NCBI GenBank assembly: GCA_934515035.1
Contig: CAKSXP010000102.1
Span: forward strand, 1 to 6,577
Length of the DNA: 6,577 bases
Reading direction: 5' to 3'
Source: an uncultured Oscillospiraceae bacterium
GTDB taxonomy: Bacteria > Bacillota > Clostridia > Oscillospirales > Oscillospiraceae
Shown here: in pieces, positions 6,554-6,577 of the stretch
How the letters are laid out: the number at the start of each line of letters is the position of its first letter
How positions within the stretch are numbered: position 1 is the stretch's first letter
Notes under the pieces: generated by a model
Databases searched by the model: none
What the model was told of the DNA's origin: nothing
The model's input: the letters and a program-made list of their open reading frames with translations, nothing else
Made by a program: the position numbers and the translations under genes

Positions 6554-6577
6554 TCAGAATATCTCGGTTTCGGCAAC
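6554..6577 (-). CDS. C-terminal end of an upstream gene, possible paralogue of the BMP-domain gene
   Basis: The last minus-strand frame before the edge reads VAETEIF followed by TGA (6554-6556). The neighbouring BMP-domain protein ends VAETFSI-TGA. The first four residues are identical and 10 of the first 12 bases match. This suggests a tandem copy whose 3' end lies here. Only seven codons are visible, so the call rests entirely on this similarity, and chance remains possible. Confidence 0.4.
   Translation of the reverse strand, partial: VAETEIF

Overview
The window is a chromosomal segment of a low-to-mid GC Gram-positive bacterium, most likely an anaerobic Clostridia relative (Oscillospirales/Christensenellales-like). 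The basis is the gene order rimP-nusA-rnpM(ylxR)-ylxQ-infB, which is the Firmicutes arrangement, a NusA without C-terminal acidic repeats, strong GGAGG-type ribosome binding sites, and sigma-A promoters. All genes read on the minus strand, so the map runs from high to low coordinates.

Right part (6577 to 4499). The edge holds the last seven codons of a gene ending VAETEIF-stop. A 147-base intergenic region follows, with a well-formed promoter and an inverted repeat. Next comes a 635-codon gene for an unusual protein: a ParB/sulfiredoxin-like N-terminal domain, a helical middle region, and a C-terminal BMP (PnrA/Med-type) ligand-binding domain, with no signal peptide or lipobox. It ends VAETFSI-stop. 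The resemblance to the ending at the edge suggests a tandem paralogue upstream.

Intergenic region (4498 to 4311). It has a GC-rich hairpin just after the BMP gene, then a near-consensus promoter (TTGCAA, 17 bp, TATAAT). About 20 nt into the predicted transcript lies a strong hairpin followed by a U-tract. This intrinsic terminator sits between the promoter and rimP and is a candidate attenuator for the whole operon.

Left part (4310 to 1). The operon encodes rimP (30S maturation), nusA (elongation/termination factor), rnpM/ylxR (RNase P modulator), ylxQ (L7Ae-family RNA-binding protein) and infB (initiation factor IF-2). Spacing is tight: 31 and 26 nt gaps, then an 8-nt overlap and a 4-nt ATGA overlap. 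The products link transcription, rRNA/tRNA maturation and translation initiation.

The most surprising feature is in infB. An in-frame TGA interrupts the GTPase domain exactly between G2 and G3, with perfect continuation of IF-2 sequence in the same frame for 348 more codons to the window edge. TGA is the normal stop of rimP, ylxQ and the BMP gene here, so genome-wide recoding is unlikely. The simplest reading is a single GGA-to-TGA change (mutation or sequence error), but IF-2 is essential, so it deserves checking.
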